NCBI RefSeq assembly: GCF_041435055.1
Contig: NZ_CP108002.1
Location: 186,001 to 250,000, forward strand
Length of the DNA stretch: 64,000 nucleotides
Source of the DNA: Streptomyces sp. NBC_00341
Lineage (GTDB): Bacteria > Actinomycetota > Actinomycetes > Streptomycetales > Streptomycetaceae
Direction of reading: 5' to 3'
The position numbers were made by a program, and so were the translations under genes. Within the stretch, counting starts at the first letter, position 1. Every line of letters begins with the position of its first letter. The notes below the pieces were generated by a model, which saw only the letters and a program-made list of their open reading frames with translations, had not been told where the DNA came from and ran no database searches. Shown in pieces: positions 1 to 8,177 of the stretch.

Positions 1-137
1 GCCGGTGATCGCGGCGATCGGCGGGCATCTGAGGTCGTGTCAGCAGGGGGACCACCGCCGAGGAGAGAGCATCGGAGCAGGTCAACACCCGGCAGTAGGC
101 TGACGCTGCCCAGGATCATCCTCGAAGGAGTCCCGAC

Positions 138-839
138 GTGGCAGTGCGCCGCACCACGCTGTTCGACCAGGTCGCAAGCGAGATCATCACGCTGATCGAG
201 GAGACCGGCCTGAAGCCGGGCGACCAAGTACCGCCGGAGGGCGAACTGGCCGCGCGGTTCGGGGTGAACAGGCTCGCGGTCCGTGAGGCGATCCGGGCTC
301 TGGCGGCGCGGGAGATCCTCATCTCCAGCCAGGGCCGGCCGGCCCGCGTCAATGTACCGACCGCGCGTGTCTTCGCTCAGATCCTGGGGTTCCGGCTGCG
401 CCAGCAGTCGCTTCGTTTCGAGGACGTTCTGGATGCCCGTGGCGCGGTCGAAAGGGCCATGGCCTCGCGGGCGGCGGTGCGCGTGGGTGCGGGAGAGGCG
501 TCCACAGAGGATGCCACCGCACTGCTGGAGAAGATGGAGGAGGCGGTCGACGACCGCGACCGCTTCGTGGCGCTCGACCTGGCGTTCCATCACGAGATCG
601 CCAGGACGGCCGACAACGGCATCCTGGAACTGGTCCTGGAGTCCCTCGGCGACGTCCTGACCGAGCACCGGCTGGCCAGTTACGACGGCCGCTCGCGGCG
701 CGGCGAGAGCCAGCACGACACGATCACCGCCCATCGCGCGATCGTGGACGCCATCGCGGCGGGTGATCCCGAGAGGGCTGTCGCGGCCATGGCGGCGCAT
801 CTGACGGAGACGGGTGAGGACTTGGAGATCACGCCGTAG
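138..839 (+). CDS. GntR-family (FadR/FCD subgroup) transcriptional regulator
   Basis: A 233-residue metabolite-responsive repressor. The N-terminal winged helix (about residues 8-75) holds the GntR signature around GDQVPPEGELAARFGVNR and LAVREAIRAL. The C-terminal all-helical FCD ligand domain (about 95-225) has conserved acidic and histidine positions (DLAFHHEIAR, HRAIVDAI) that normally bind a metal and a carboxylate or sugar-acid effector. GTG at 138 is chosen because GAAGGAG lies 7 bases upstream. It converges on the next GntR gene with 23 bases between stops. The ligand is unknown; neighbouring sugar-uptake genes suggest a sugar acid, but this gene is not paralogous to the two similar GntR proteins at 0.9 and 8.2 kb. 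Confidence 0.9.
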   Translation: MAVRRTTLFDQVASEIITLIEETGLKPGDQVPPEGELAARFGVNRLAVREAIRALAAREILISSQGRPARVNVPTARVFAQILGFRLRQQSLRFEDVLDARGAVERAMASRAAVRVGAGEASTEDATALLEKMEEAVDDRDRFVALDLAFHHEIARTADNGILELVLESLGDVLTEHRLASYDGRSRRGESQHDTITAHRAIVDAIAAGDPERAVAAMAAHLTETGEDLEITP

Positions 840-862
840 CCACGCCCCCGCAAGGGCGCCGC

Positions 863-1591
863 TCAGGCGCCGTCCTCGTACCGGCTGAGATGCCGCGCGA
901 GGCTGAGCTCCAGATGCTCCCGCATGGCGTCCTCCGCCCGTTGGGCGTTGCGCCGCAGTACCGCTCGCAGGATCCGGCTGTGTTCGACGGCCGTGGCGGG
1001 GCTGCCGCCCGTGACCGGGCTGAGCCGGAAGAGGTGGAGGTGTGCGTGCAGGCGCTCCACCGCGGCGGCGAGCAAGGTGCGCCCCGAGGCGGCGGCGAGC
1101 GTGTCGTGGAAGCGCTGGTCCAGCGCCGCGAAGCGCCCGTAAACGGCGAAGCTGTGGCCCTTGTCGGGCAGGCCCTGCATCTCCTCCATCAGGGCCTCGA
1201 TCCGGTCCAGCGCCTTGTCTCCGGCGTGCTCGGCGGCCAGAGCCGCGGCCCGGGGCTCCAGAAGGAGCCGCATTTCGAAGAGTTCCTCCACGTCTCGCCG
1301 GCCCAGCAGTTCGGTGGTGCGGTAGCCCGACAGTGACCGCTTGAGGACCAGACCGTCCGCTTCGAGGCGGGCCAGCGCCTCACGCACCGGGGTGGGCGAG
1401 ACGCCCAGCGACCGGGACAGTGCCTCGATGCCGACCCGGGCGCCCGGCTGGATCACGTGGTCCATCACCATCGCCTTGACGGCCTCGTAGACGCTGTCCC
1501 CCAGCACCTCGCGCTTCACCCCCGCGCCGGCACCCCACTCAGTGGCCGCGAGCGGGACGGACTCCGTCCCATCGGTGTGATTCACCGGCAT
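863..1591 (-). CDS. GntR-family (FCD) repressor, divergent from the sugar operon
   Basis: A 242-residue regulator with a GntR winged helix (about 28-95; LGVSPTPVREALARLEADG) and an FCD domain (about 105-235; FAALDQRFHDTL supplies the metal-site D and H). It is transcribed away from the ABC-transporter operon starting at 1.8 kb and shares the intergenic region holding two copies of an AATC-N6-GATT element, so it is the best candidate for the operon's repressor. It is a clear paralogue of the regulator at 8178-8894, which closes the operon on the other side; long stretches are identical (for example VEELFEMRLLLEPRAAALAA). The effector is inferred to be an intermediate of the imported sugar. Confidence 0.9.
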   Translation of the reverse strand: MPVNHTDGTESVPLAATEWGAGAGVKREVLGDSVYEAVKAMVMDHVIQPGARVGIEALSRSLGVSPTPVREALARLEADGLVLKRSLSGYRTTELLGRRDVEELFEMRLLLEPRAAALAAEHAGDKALDRIEALMEEMQGLPDKGHSFAVYGRFAALDQRFHDTLAAASGRTLLAAAVERLHAHLHLFRLSPVTGGSPATAVEHSRILRAVLRRNAQRAEDAMREHLELSLARHLSRYEDGA

Positions 1592-1614
1592 AGCGCTACT
1601 CCCCCAAGCTCAAC

Positions 1615-1632
1615 AATCCTATGTGATTCAAC
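1615..1632. promoter_or_regulatory. Putative GntR operator, copy 1
   Basis: AATCCTATGTGATTCAAC, an AATC-N6-GATT inverted repeat 24 bases upstream of the divergent GntR start. It matches the second copy at 1791 in 17 of 18 positions. The position suits autorepression. A looser TGTGATTCAC match lies inside the first codons of the GntR gene (1576-1585). Confidence 0.55.
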
Positions 1633-1790
1633 ATGCCTCAACCCCGAAAGGCCATACGCCGGAAGGCCGGACTCCCGCCCGGATCAGGAGCAACGGCAGC
1701 TCATCACAACGATTTGCACACCTCATACAAAGTATTCGACGCACAGGCCTTGACGATCCGATCCCTCCTCCCACAACATCTCGGCAACAG

Positions 1791-1808
1791 AATCCTATCT
1801 GATTCAAC
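1791..1808. promoter_or_regulatory. Putative GntR operator, copy 2
   Basis: AATCCTATCTGATTCAAC, 17/18 identical to the copy at 1615. Here the inverted repeat extends to GAATC-N6-GATTC (1790-1805). It sits directly upstream of the binding-protein start, where a bound repressor would block the operon promoter or the first transcribed bases. Confidence 0.55.
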
Positions 1809-1821
1809 TGAGGCAATGATC

Positions 1822-2910
1822 ATGATCCTTCGCAGATCCGCGGTGTCCGTCGCCGCCACCCTCGCCCTCCTGGCCATCGCTTCGACCGCATGCACCGTGA
1901 AGACCTCCGACGGCAGCGGGCCGGCCGGCACCGCGACCGCCAAGACCGGCAAGGGGAGCGCCGAACTCGCCGACGGTTCCGGCACCAAGGTCGCACTCGT
2001 CCCGGGCGGCGCCCACCCGTACTTCCAGCCATGGAAGAAGGCGGGCGCGGATGCCGAGAAGACGCTGAAGCTGGGCGATGTGACGTTCGACGAGACGGCC
2101 GAGTGGGACCAGCAGAAGCAGAACAACCTGCTGTCGACCCTGGCCGCGCGCGGCTACAACGCCTTCGGTGTCTTCGGGGTGTCCCCCACCGACGTCAACA
2201 CCACCTTCTCCGACCTCAAGTCCCAGGGCTTCGCGGTGGCCTCCCTGGGGTCGTGCCCCGCCGGCGGCAGGAACGAGGCCGACTTCTGCCTCTCCACCGA
2301 TGTGGAACTCGCCGCCTACAAGGCGGCCGAGGCCACCATCGAGGCGATGGGCGGCAAGGGCACGATCGTTCACCTGACGGGCAACAACGTCGACGCCAAC
2401 ACGCAGCTTCGGATCAAGGGCGTGCAGAAGGCCGTGAAGGAGACCGGCGGCAAGGTCGACCTGCTGCAGAACATCACCGATATCGACAAGGACCTCCAGA
2501 CCGCGCAGAAGGCCGTCTCCGACCTGCTCGCGACCAAGGGCTCACGGATCCAGGGCATCGTCTCGACCGCGTACAACCCGGCGGTCGCCGCGGCCGAGGC
2601 CGTTCAGGAGACGGGCTCGAAAGCCAAGGTCGTGGCGATCGACGACGACGCCAAGATCCTCTCCTCGATCAAGAACGGCTCGGTGAGCGCCACGGTCGTG
2701 CAGAACCCGGTGGGTCAGGCCGAGATCGGCGCCTGGGCGCTCGCGCTCCTGCAGACCAAGCAGTGCACGGTCAAGCAGCCGGGCCAGGTCATCGACTCGG
2801 GTTCCTTCGTCGTCACGAAGCCGAACCTCGGGACGTACGACAAGGCGCGCGACACCAAGACAGCGGAGCTGAAGAAGCAGTTCGCCGACGAGTACCTCTC
2901 CTGCGGCTGA
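1822..2910 (+). CDS. Sugar ABC transporter substrate-binding lipoprotein (RbsB/RhaS type)
   Basis: A 362-residue lipoprotein that would capture a monosaccharide outside the membrane for the RbsC/RbsA-type importer encoded just downstream. The signal peptide is followed by a lipobox (IASTAC, lipidated Cys24). The mature part is a Peripla_BP_4 periplasmic-binding fold: the N-lobe begins VALVPGGAHPYFQPWKKA, the hinge region contains GTIVHLTGNNVDANTQLR, and the C-lobe contains VVAIDDDAKILSSI. ATG 1822 is preferred over in-frame ATG 1816 because a GAGG ribosome site then lies 8 bases away; a longer open frame back to 1633 has no signal-peptide logic. It heads an operon of six genes. Confidence 0.9.
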   Translation: MILRRSAVSVAATLALLAIASTACTVKTSDGSGPAGTATAKTGKGSAELADGSGTKVALVPGGAHPYFQPWKKAGADAEKTLKLGDVTFDETAEWDQQKQNNLLSTLAARGYNAFGVFGVSPTDVNTTFSDLKSQGFAVASLGSCPAGGRNEADFCLSTDVELAAYKAAEATIEAMGGKGTIVHLTGNNVDANTQLRIKGVQKAVKETGGKVDLLQNITDIDKDLQTAQKAVSDLLATKGSRIQGIVSTAYNPAVAAAEAVQETGSKAKVVAIDDDAKILSSIKNGSVSATVVQNPVGQAEIGAWALALLQTKQCTVKQPGQVIDSGSFVVTKPNLGTYDKARDTKTAELKKQFADEYLSCG

Positions 2911-2946
2911 CCGTCCCGGCACAACGACAGAAAGTCAGCAACCGGC

Positions 2947-4035
2947 ATGACCATGATCACGAAAGCGACGGCCCTGCTGGCCGACATCGCGGTGGAGACC
3001 GACCGCACCGACGCCGTGCAGTCCTTCGTCAAACAGGAGACGGTCCTCGTCACCCTGACGACCACGGACGGCATCGAGGGAACCGGCTACGCCTACACCA
3101 TCGGCACCGGCGGCACGTCCGTCCTGGCCCTCCTGCGCGACCATCTGCTGCCACTCCTCGCCGGGAAGGACGCCCGCAACGTTGAGGGGCTCTGGCAGGA
3201 GCTGTTCGGCCTGACCCGTGCCACCACCACCGGCGCGATCACCTCGCTCGCGCTCGCCGCGATCGACACGGCGCTGTGGGACCTGCGCTGCAAGCGCGCC
3301 GGCGAACCCCTGTGGCGGCTGGCCGGCGGTCACCGCCGGGAGATACCGGTGTACGACACCGAGGGCGGCTGGCTCCACCTGGGCACCGACGAGCTGGTCA
3401 AGTCGGCCCTCGCCGCGAAGGAGGCGCAGTTCTCGGGCGTCAAGATCAAGGTCGGCAAGCCGCACCCGGCTGAGGACGCGGAGCGCCTGCGTGCCGTACG
3501 CGAGGCCGTGGGACCGTTCCTGCACATCATGACCGACGCGAACCAGTCGCAGTCGCTGTCCTCCGCCGTGCGGTTGGCCGCCGCCCTCGAACCGTACGAT
3601 CCGTACTGGCTCGAGGAACCCATGCCCGCCGACGACATCAGCGGCCATGCCCGGCTCGCCCGCTCGACCCGGATCCCGATCGCGGTCGGCGAGTCGATGT
3701 ACGCGCCCATGCAGTTCCGCAGCTACCTGGAGACCGGCGCGGCCTCTGTCGTACAGGTCGACGTGGCCAGGGTCGGCGGGATCACGCCGTGGCTGAAGGT
3801 CGCCCACCTCGCCGAGACGTTCAACGTCGAGGTGTGCCCGCACTTCCTGATGGAACTGCACGTCAGCCTCGTCGCCGCCGTCGCCAACGGCGCGTACGTG
3901 GAGTACATCCCGCAGCTGCGCGCGGTCACCCGCACCGAGCTGACCGTGCGGGACGGTCTGGCCGTCGCTCCGGACGAGCCGGGCATCGGGATCGACTGGG
4001 ACATGGACGCCATCGACCGGCGGAGGGTGTCATGA
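2947..4035 (+). CDS. Mandelate racemase/muconate lactonizing enzyme family protein (probable sugar-acid dehydratase)
   Basis: A 362-residue enolase-superfamily enzyme of the mandelate racemase subgroup. All subgroup residues are visible: the base pair K166-x-K168, metal ligands D197, E223 and E249, and the D272/H299 dyad; each number is two higher than in the classic mandelate racemase. Members abstract the alpha proton of an acid sugar, usually dehydrating it to a 2-keto-3-deoxy acid. Being inside a sugar ABC operon next to a rhamnose-mutarotase-like gene, it is probably an L-fuconate- or L-rhamnonate-type dehydratase, but substrate cannot be read from sequence. Its stop overlaps the next start (ATGA). 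Confidence 0.9.
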   Translation: MTMITKATALLADIAVETDRTDAVQSFVKQETVLVTLTTTDGIEGTGYAYTIGTGGTSVLALLRDHLLPLLAGKDARNVEGLWQELFGLTRATTTGAITSLALAAIDTALWDLRCKRAGEPLWRLAGGHRREIPVYDTEGGWLHLGTDELVKSALAAKEAQFSGVKIKVGKPHPAEDAERLRAVREAVGPFLHIMTDANQSQSLSSAVRLAAALEPYDPYWLEEPMPADDISGHARLARSTRIPIAVGESMYAPMQFRSYLETGAASVVQVDVARVGGITPWLKVAHLAETFNVEVCPHFLMELHVSLVAAVANGAYVEYIPQLRAVTRTELTVRDGLAVAPDEPGIGIDWDMDAIDRRRVS

Positions 4036-5108
4036 AGACGGCCGTCGCTCCACCCGGCAGCGAGACGGACCGCCCCACCGACGGGGCCCGGCCGGCACAC
4101 CGGCTGCCGTTCTGGGTCAACCAGCGGCTCGGGCTCCTCGTCATCATCATCGCGCTCGCCGCTCTGTTCGGTGTTCTGCGCCCGGCGTTCTTCGACGAGC
4201 GGCTGGTGCTCTTCCCGCTCCTGAGGGACATCTCGACGCTGACGGTGGTGGCACTGGCGCAGATGGTGGTGCTGTCCATCGGGCACATGAACCTCGCCGT
4301 CGGGCGCATGGCCGCCTTCGGCGCGTTCTTCGCCGGCTTCGGCTACGACCGGCTCGGTCTGTCGCTGCCGCTCGGCCTGGTGCTGTGCCTGGTGGCGGGC
4401 TGTGCGATCGGCGCGCTGACCGGCTGGATCATCGCCCGTACCGGGGTGAACTCCTTCGTCGTGACGCTGGCCATGGACTTCGCCCTGCTGGGACTCGTCT
4501 CTCTGCTCTACTCGGCCCTCACGGACAACGCCGCGTTCACCGCCCGTCCGGACGGGCTGGCGGAGCTGCGTTCCTACTCGCTCGCCGACATCTGTGTCGG
4601 GCCCGTCTGCGGCTCGCCGGCCGTCCCGCAGATCATCCAGTTCACCGTGATCGCCCTCGTCGGCCTCGGCTTCCTCTACTCCCGTACCCGGATGGGACGC
4701 GAGCTGCTGCTCACCGGCGCCAACCCGAGTGCCGCCGAGCTGTCCGGCATCCCCACCGGACGCAGGATCGTGCTCGCGCACGCGCTCTCGGGGCTGCTCG
4801 CCGCACTGGCCGGTTTCATGGCCGCCGTCGGCACGGGCACGTTCCGCGCGTCCATCGGCGACGACTTCATGCTCCCCTCGTTCCTGGGCGCGGTCCTGGG
4901 CGGGACCCTGCTCACCGGCGGCGTCGTCTCCGTCGTCGGCGCTCTGCTCGGCACCTCACTGGTCGGTGTGATCCGCAAGGGTCTGGACCTGCTCGGCGTC
5001 GGTCTCGAAAGCCTCAACATCTACCTCGGCTGCGTCCTGCTCCTGGCCCTGTCCGCCGACCGGGTGCGCACCGTCGTGTCCTACCGCAAGGTGGTGCGTT
5101 CCACATGA
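4032..5108 (+). CDS. Sugar ABC transporter permease 1 (RbsC/RhaP type)
   Basis: A 358-residue inner-membrane permease of the BPD_transp_2 family with about eight to ten hydrophobic segments starting at residue 35. Family hallmarks are AQMVVLSIGHMNLAVGRMAA near the first third and the GANPSAAELSGIPTGRR loop, which corresponds to the coupling segment contacted by the ATPase. ATG 4032 overlaps the preceding stop as ATGA, making translational coupling likely and fixing the start against a longer open frame. It should form a heterodimer with the permease encoded next, with which it shares the same loop and the LAHALSGLL / LAHTLSGLL motif. Confidence 0.93.
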   Translation: MKTAVAPPGSETDRPTDGARPAHRLPFWVNQRLGLLVIIIALAALFGVLRPAFFDERLVLFPLLRDISTLTVVALAQMVVLSIGHMNLAVGRMAAFGAFFAGFGYDRLGLSLPLGLVLCLVAGCAIGALTGWIIARTGVNSFVVTLAMDFALLGLVSLLYSALTDNAAFTARPDGLAELRSYSLADICVGPVCGSPAVPQIIQFTVIALVGLGFLYSRTRMGRELLLTGANPSAAELSGIPTGRRIVLAHALSGLLAALAGFMAAVGTGTFRASIGDDFMLPSFLGAVLGGTLLTGGVVSVVGALLGTSLVGVIRKGLDLLGVGLESLNIYLGCVLLLALSADRVRTVVSYRKVVRST

Positions 5109-6184
5109 CCCCGCTCCAGGACAGCAGTACGGCGGCATGGTCCGCGCTGCGGCGCTTCTCGCGCTCCACGACGACCACCCTGCTGGGCGTGGTCGTCGTC
5201 GGCTACGTCGCCCTCGGCATCTCGTCGTCCGGGACCTTCTTCGAAGGGCCCTCACTCCGTACGTTCCTGCAGTACCTCGCCACACCGGTCCTGATCGGGC
5301 TGGCCCAGATGGTCGCCCTCAGTGTGGGGCAGCTCAATCTCGCGGTCGGGGCGCTGGGCGGGTTCAGCGCCTGCCTGATGGGCGTCCTGATGGTCGACGC
5401 CGGTGTCCCTGCCGGACTCGCCGTCCTGATCGGTGTGCTGGGCGCGACCCTGATCGGCCTGATCACCGGCGTGTTCATCGTCGCCACACGTATCAACGGC
5501 TTCATCGTGACGCTCGGCACCATGACCATCCTGCTGGGTGCGCAGTACCGGCTCTCCGGGACCCGCACCATCGACGGGTACTCCGCCACGCTGCGCGACT
5601 TCGGCCGCGCAGCGCCGCTGAACATCCCGCTGGTCTTCGTCACGGCCCTGGTCGCGGCCGGTCTCCTCGCCGCCTTCATGTACCGCACGGTGGCGGGGCG
5701 GCGGCTGCTGGCCGCGGGCGGGAACCCGCTCGCCGCCAAGCTCTCCGGCATTTCCACCGACCGGCAGATCGTGCTCGCGCACACCCTGTCCGGGCTACTC
5801 ATCGGCATCGCCGCGCTGACCGCCACGGCCTCGCTGCCCGGGGTCAACCGCAGTGTCGGCGGAGACTGGCTGCTGCCCAGCTTCGCGGCGCCCATCATCG
5901 GCGGCGTGGCGTTGACCGGCGGCTCCGTCGCCGTGCTCGGGACCGTGCTCGCCGCCTTCGTCATGCGCCTGATCGACACGGCGCGGGCGCAGTTCTCGCT
6001 CGACCCGAGCTGGGTCAACTTCCTCATCGGGGTGGTCGTGCTCGGCACCGTCGTCGGCGGTCGCCTCCACCAGGGCCACCTCGCCAAGAAGGGCGTATCA
6101 CCCGGCGGCGCTCCCCCACCGCCACCTCCCGAGGAGACACCCCGGCCGACGGCCGTACCGACGCCGATGGGAGAGACCCGATGA
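5105..6184 (+). CDS. Sugar ABC transporter permease 2 (RbsC/RhaQ type)
   Basis: A 359-residue paralogue of the preceding permease and probable partner in the heterodimeric channel. Conserved elements are AQMVALSVGQLNLAVGALGG and the cytoplasmic loop GGNPLAAKLSGISTDRQ. About eight to ten membrane segments are visible from residue 24. The C-terminus carries an unusual proline run (GAPPPPPPPEETPRP) after the last membrane segment, probably an unstructured cytoplasmic tail. Start and stop both overlap their neighbours by four bases (ATGA), so the unit from 2947 to 8045 is probably translated as a coupled chain. Confidence 0.93.
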   Translation: MTPLQDSSTAAWSALRRFSRSTTTTLLGVVVVGYVALGISSSGTFFEGPSLRTFLQYLATPVLIGLAQMVALSVGQLNLAVGALGGFSACLMGVLMVDAGVPAGLAVLIGVLGATLIGLITGVFIVATRINGFIVTLGTMTILLGAQYRLSGTRTIDGYSATLRDFGRAAPLNIPLVFVTALVAAGLLAAFMYRTVAGRRLLAAGGNPLAAKLSGISTDRQIVLAHTLSGLLIGIAALTATASLPGVNRSVGGDWLLPSFAAPIIGGVALTGGSVAVLGTVLAAFVMRLIDTARAQFSLDPSWVNFLIGVVVLGTVVGGRLHQGHLAKKGVSPGGAPPPPPPEETPRPTAVPTPMGETR

Positions 6185-7725
6185 GCGAAGTCCTGCTGGA
6201 ATGCGATCAGATCGTCAAGGTCTTCCCCGGTGTCCGCGCCCTCGACGGCGTCGGCCTGCGGCTCACCGCAGGCTCCGTGCACGCCCTGCTGGGCGAGAAC
6301 GGGGCGGGGAAGTCCACCCTCATCAAGGTGATCACCGGCGTGCACGCGCCGGACGGCGGCAGGCTCCTCAGGGGCGGCCAGGAGATCCAGCCGCGCTCCC
6401 CGCTGGACGCCATGCGGGCCGGCGTCGGCGTCGTGCACCAGGAGCGCAATCTGATCCCCGGGTTCTCCGTGGCCGAGAACATCACGCTGCAGAACCCGCC
6501 CTCGCGCCGTGGCCTGGTCGACCGGGAGGCCATGACGGCTCCGGCCCGGCGCTGTCTGGCCGAACTCGGCCTCGACATCGATCCGCACCAACTTGTATCC
6601 GAACTGTCTGTCGCACAGCAGCAGTTGGTGGAGATCGCCAAAGCGCTCCACACCGACAGCAAGGTTCTCCTGCTCGACGAGCCGACCGCCTCCCTCTCCC
6701 CGCAGGAGGCCGAGCATCTCTTCGACGTCATCCGGCGGCTCACCGAACGCGGCACGTGTGTGGTCTTCGTCAGTCACAAGCTGGAGGAGGTCTTCGCGGT
6801 CTGCGACACCGTCACCGTGCTGCGCGACGGCCGGTCCGTGCTCGAATCCGCGCCGCTCGCGGAGCACACCCAGGACGACGTCGTGACCCTGATGGTCGGA
6901 CGCGCCCACGCGGTGACGGCGATGACCCCGCGGCCCGTGGACACGTCCGCGACGCCCGCGCTCTCCCTCACCGGGCTCTCGACGGCCTCCGGCCACCGTG
7001 ACATCTCCCTCGACGTGCTCCCCGGGGAGATCGTCGGGCTGTACGGCCTGGTCGGCGCGGGGCGCAGCGAACTGGTCAGGGCGGTGCTCGGTCTGGACCG
7101 GGTGACCGGCGGTGAGATCCGGGTGTACGGGGAGCCCGCGAGGATCGGCTCGCCGCGGCAGGCGCTGCACGGGTACGGGATCGGGTATCTGACGGAGAAC
7201 CGCAAGGAGGAGGGTGTCTTCCTGGAGCAGCCCATCCTCCGCAACATCACCGTGACGGTGTGGCGGAAGCTGGCGAACGCCATCGGATACGTTCCCGCCC
7301 GCCGGGAGCGCGAGACCGCGGAGGATCTTGTCGAGCGCCTCGGCATCAGGATCTCCGGGCTCGCGCAGAACGCCGGTGAGCTGTCGGGCGGCAACCAGCA
7401 GAAGGTCAGTCTGTCGAAGTGGCTGGCGGCCGACACCCGGCTGCTGGTCGTCGACGAACCGACCGTCGGTGTGGACGTGCGGACCAAGCACGCCTTCCAC
7501 GAGCTGATCTGGGAGCTCGCCCGCGGCGGACTGCCGATCCTGCTGATCAGCAGCGACCTGGCGGAGATGGTGACCCTGGCCGACCGGGTCGTCGTGATGG
7601 CCGGTCACCGCATCCGCGGCGAGGTGGCCAACGACCACGACTACGGCCGGATGAGCGGCCGGATCATCCGTATGATCCACGACCGGCCGGTCCTGGCCGG
7701 GTCCCCGAAGGGACCGACCGCGTGA
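6181..7725 (+). CDS. Sugar ABC transporter ATP-binding protein, two-domain (RbsA/RhaT type)
   Basis: A 514-residue double ATPase that energises the two permeases. The first half has Walker A GENGAGKST (residues 38-46), an atypical signature (LSVAQQQLVEIAKAL) and Walker B VLLLDEPTAS. The second half has a degenerate Walker A (GLVGAGRSE, lacking the lysine), signature LSGGNQQKVSLSKWL and Walker B LLVVDEPTVGVD. This asymmetry, with the second site likely unable to hydrolyse ATP efficiently, is normal for the RbsA/MglA/AraG family. ATG overlaps the permease stop; the stop overlaps the mutarotase-like gene start (GTGA). Confidence 0.95.
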   Translation: MSEVLLECDQIVKVFPGVRALDGVGLRLTAGSVHALLGENGAGKSTLIKVITGVHAPDGGRLLRGGQEIQPRSPLDAMRAGVGVVHQERNLIPGFSVAENITLQNPPSRRGLVDREAMTAPARRCLAELGLDIDPHQLVSELSVAQQQLVEIAKALHTDSKVLLLDEPTASLSPQEAEHLFDVIRRLTERGTCVVFVSHKLEEVFAVCDTVTVLRDGRSVLESAPLAEHTQDDVVTLMVGRAHAVTAMTPRPVDTSATPALSLTGLSTASGHRDISLDVLPGEIVGLYGLVGAGRSELVRAVLGLDRVTGGEIRVYGEPARIGSPRQALHGYGIGYLTENRKEEGVFLEQPILRNITVTVWRKLANAIGYVPARRERETAEDLVERLGIRISGLAQNAGELSGGNQQKVSLSKWLAADTRLLVVDEPTVGVDVRTKHAFHELIWELARGGLPILLISSDLAEMVTLADRVVVMAGHRIRGEVANDHDYGRMSGRIIRMIHDRPVLAGSPKGPTA

Positions 7726-8045
7726 GGCGGGTCGCGCAGGTCATCGGTCTGCGCCCGGGGAAGGCGGCGGAGTACCGGGAGCTGCACCGTGCCGTCCCCG
7801 GGCCCGTGCTCGACCGGCTGCGGCGCTCCCATATTGCCAACTACTCGATCCACCTGCTCGGCGACAGGCTGTTCAGCTACTTCGAGTACCACGGCGACGA
7901 CCTGGCCGCCGACCTCGCCCTGATGGCCGACGACCCGGCCACCCAGGAGTGGTGGCGGCTCACAGCTCCCTGCCAGCGGCCCGTGGACGAAGCCGGGCCC
8001 GGTGCCTGGTGGGCATCGGGCGAGCAGGTCTTCCTCATGGAGTAG
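7722..8045 (+). CDS. L-rhamnose mutarotase family protein (RhaM/RhaU, former DUF718)
   Basis: A 107-residue ferredoxin-like alpha/beta-barrel protein. The family pattern is clear: an N-terminal QVIGLRPGKAAEYRELH strand-helix, then SHIANYSIHLLGDRLFSYFEY, then the ATQEWWRLTAPCQRP block carrying the conserved tryptophan pair. Members interconvert the alpha and beta anomers of L-rhamnose or related 6-deoxy or keto sugars, feeding the form used by the next enzyme. GTG at 7722 overlaps the ATPase stop. Together with an RbsABC-like importer this resembles the rhizobial rhaSTPQU arrangement, which is the main reason to propose L-rhamnose or L-fucose as the imported sugar. Confidence 0.85.
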   Translation: MRRVAQVIGLRPGKAAEYRELHRAVPGPVLDRLRRSHIANYSIHLLGDRLFSYFEYHGDDLAADLALMADDPATQEWWRLTAPCQRPVDEAGPGAWWASGEQVFLME

Positions 8046-8094
8046 GCCGCCGGACAGGCCGTAGGCCCTCCGTACACGAGAACCGTCCGGCGGC
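8046..8094. terminator. Putative bidirectional terminator hairpin
   Basis: A perfect 10-bp inverted repeat, GCCGCCGGAC (8046-8055) and GTCCGGCGGC (8085-8094), begins immediately after the mutarotase stop. The 29-base loop is long. It lies between convergent genes, so it could end transcripts from either side. Confidence 0.45.
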
Positions 8095-8177
8095 GCCGGT
8101 GCGCCGTTCCCGCAGCCCCGGGAGGGCGCGGCCCTCGCTCTCCCGGGCACCCCGCGTCTTCGGCCCGGCCCCGTCGG

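Noticed and set aside
5203..7680. 825-codon frame on the minus strand across the permease and ATPase
   Set aside because: Asp/His/Gln-rich antisense shadow of two well-supported transporter genes.
5137..7725. Long frame on the plus strand running through the second permease into the ATPase
   Set aside because: The first part is an Arg/Pro-rich shadow of the permease; real coding begins at the ATG 6181 overlapping the permease stop.
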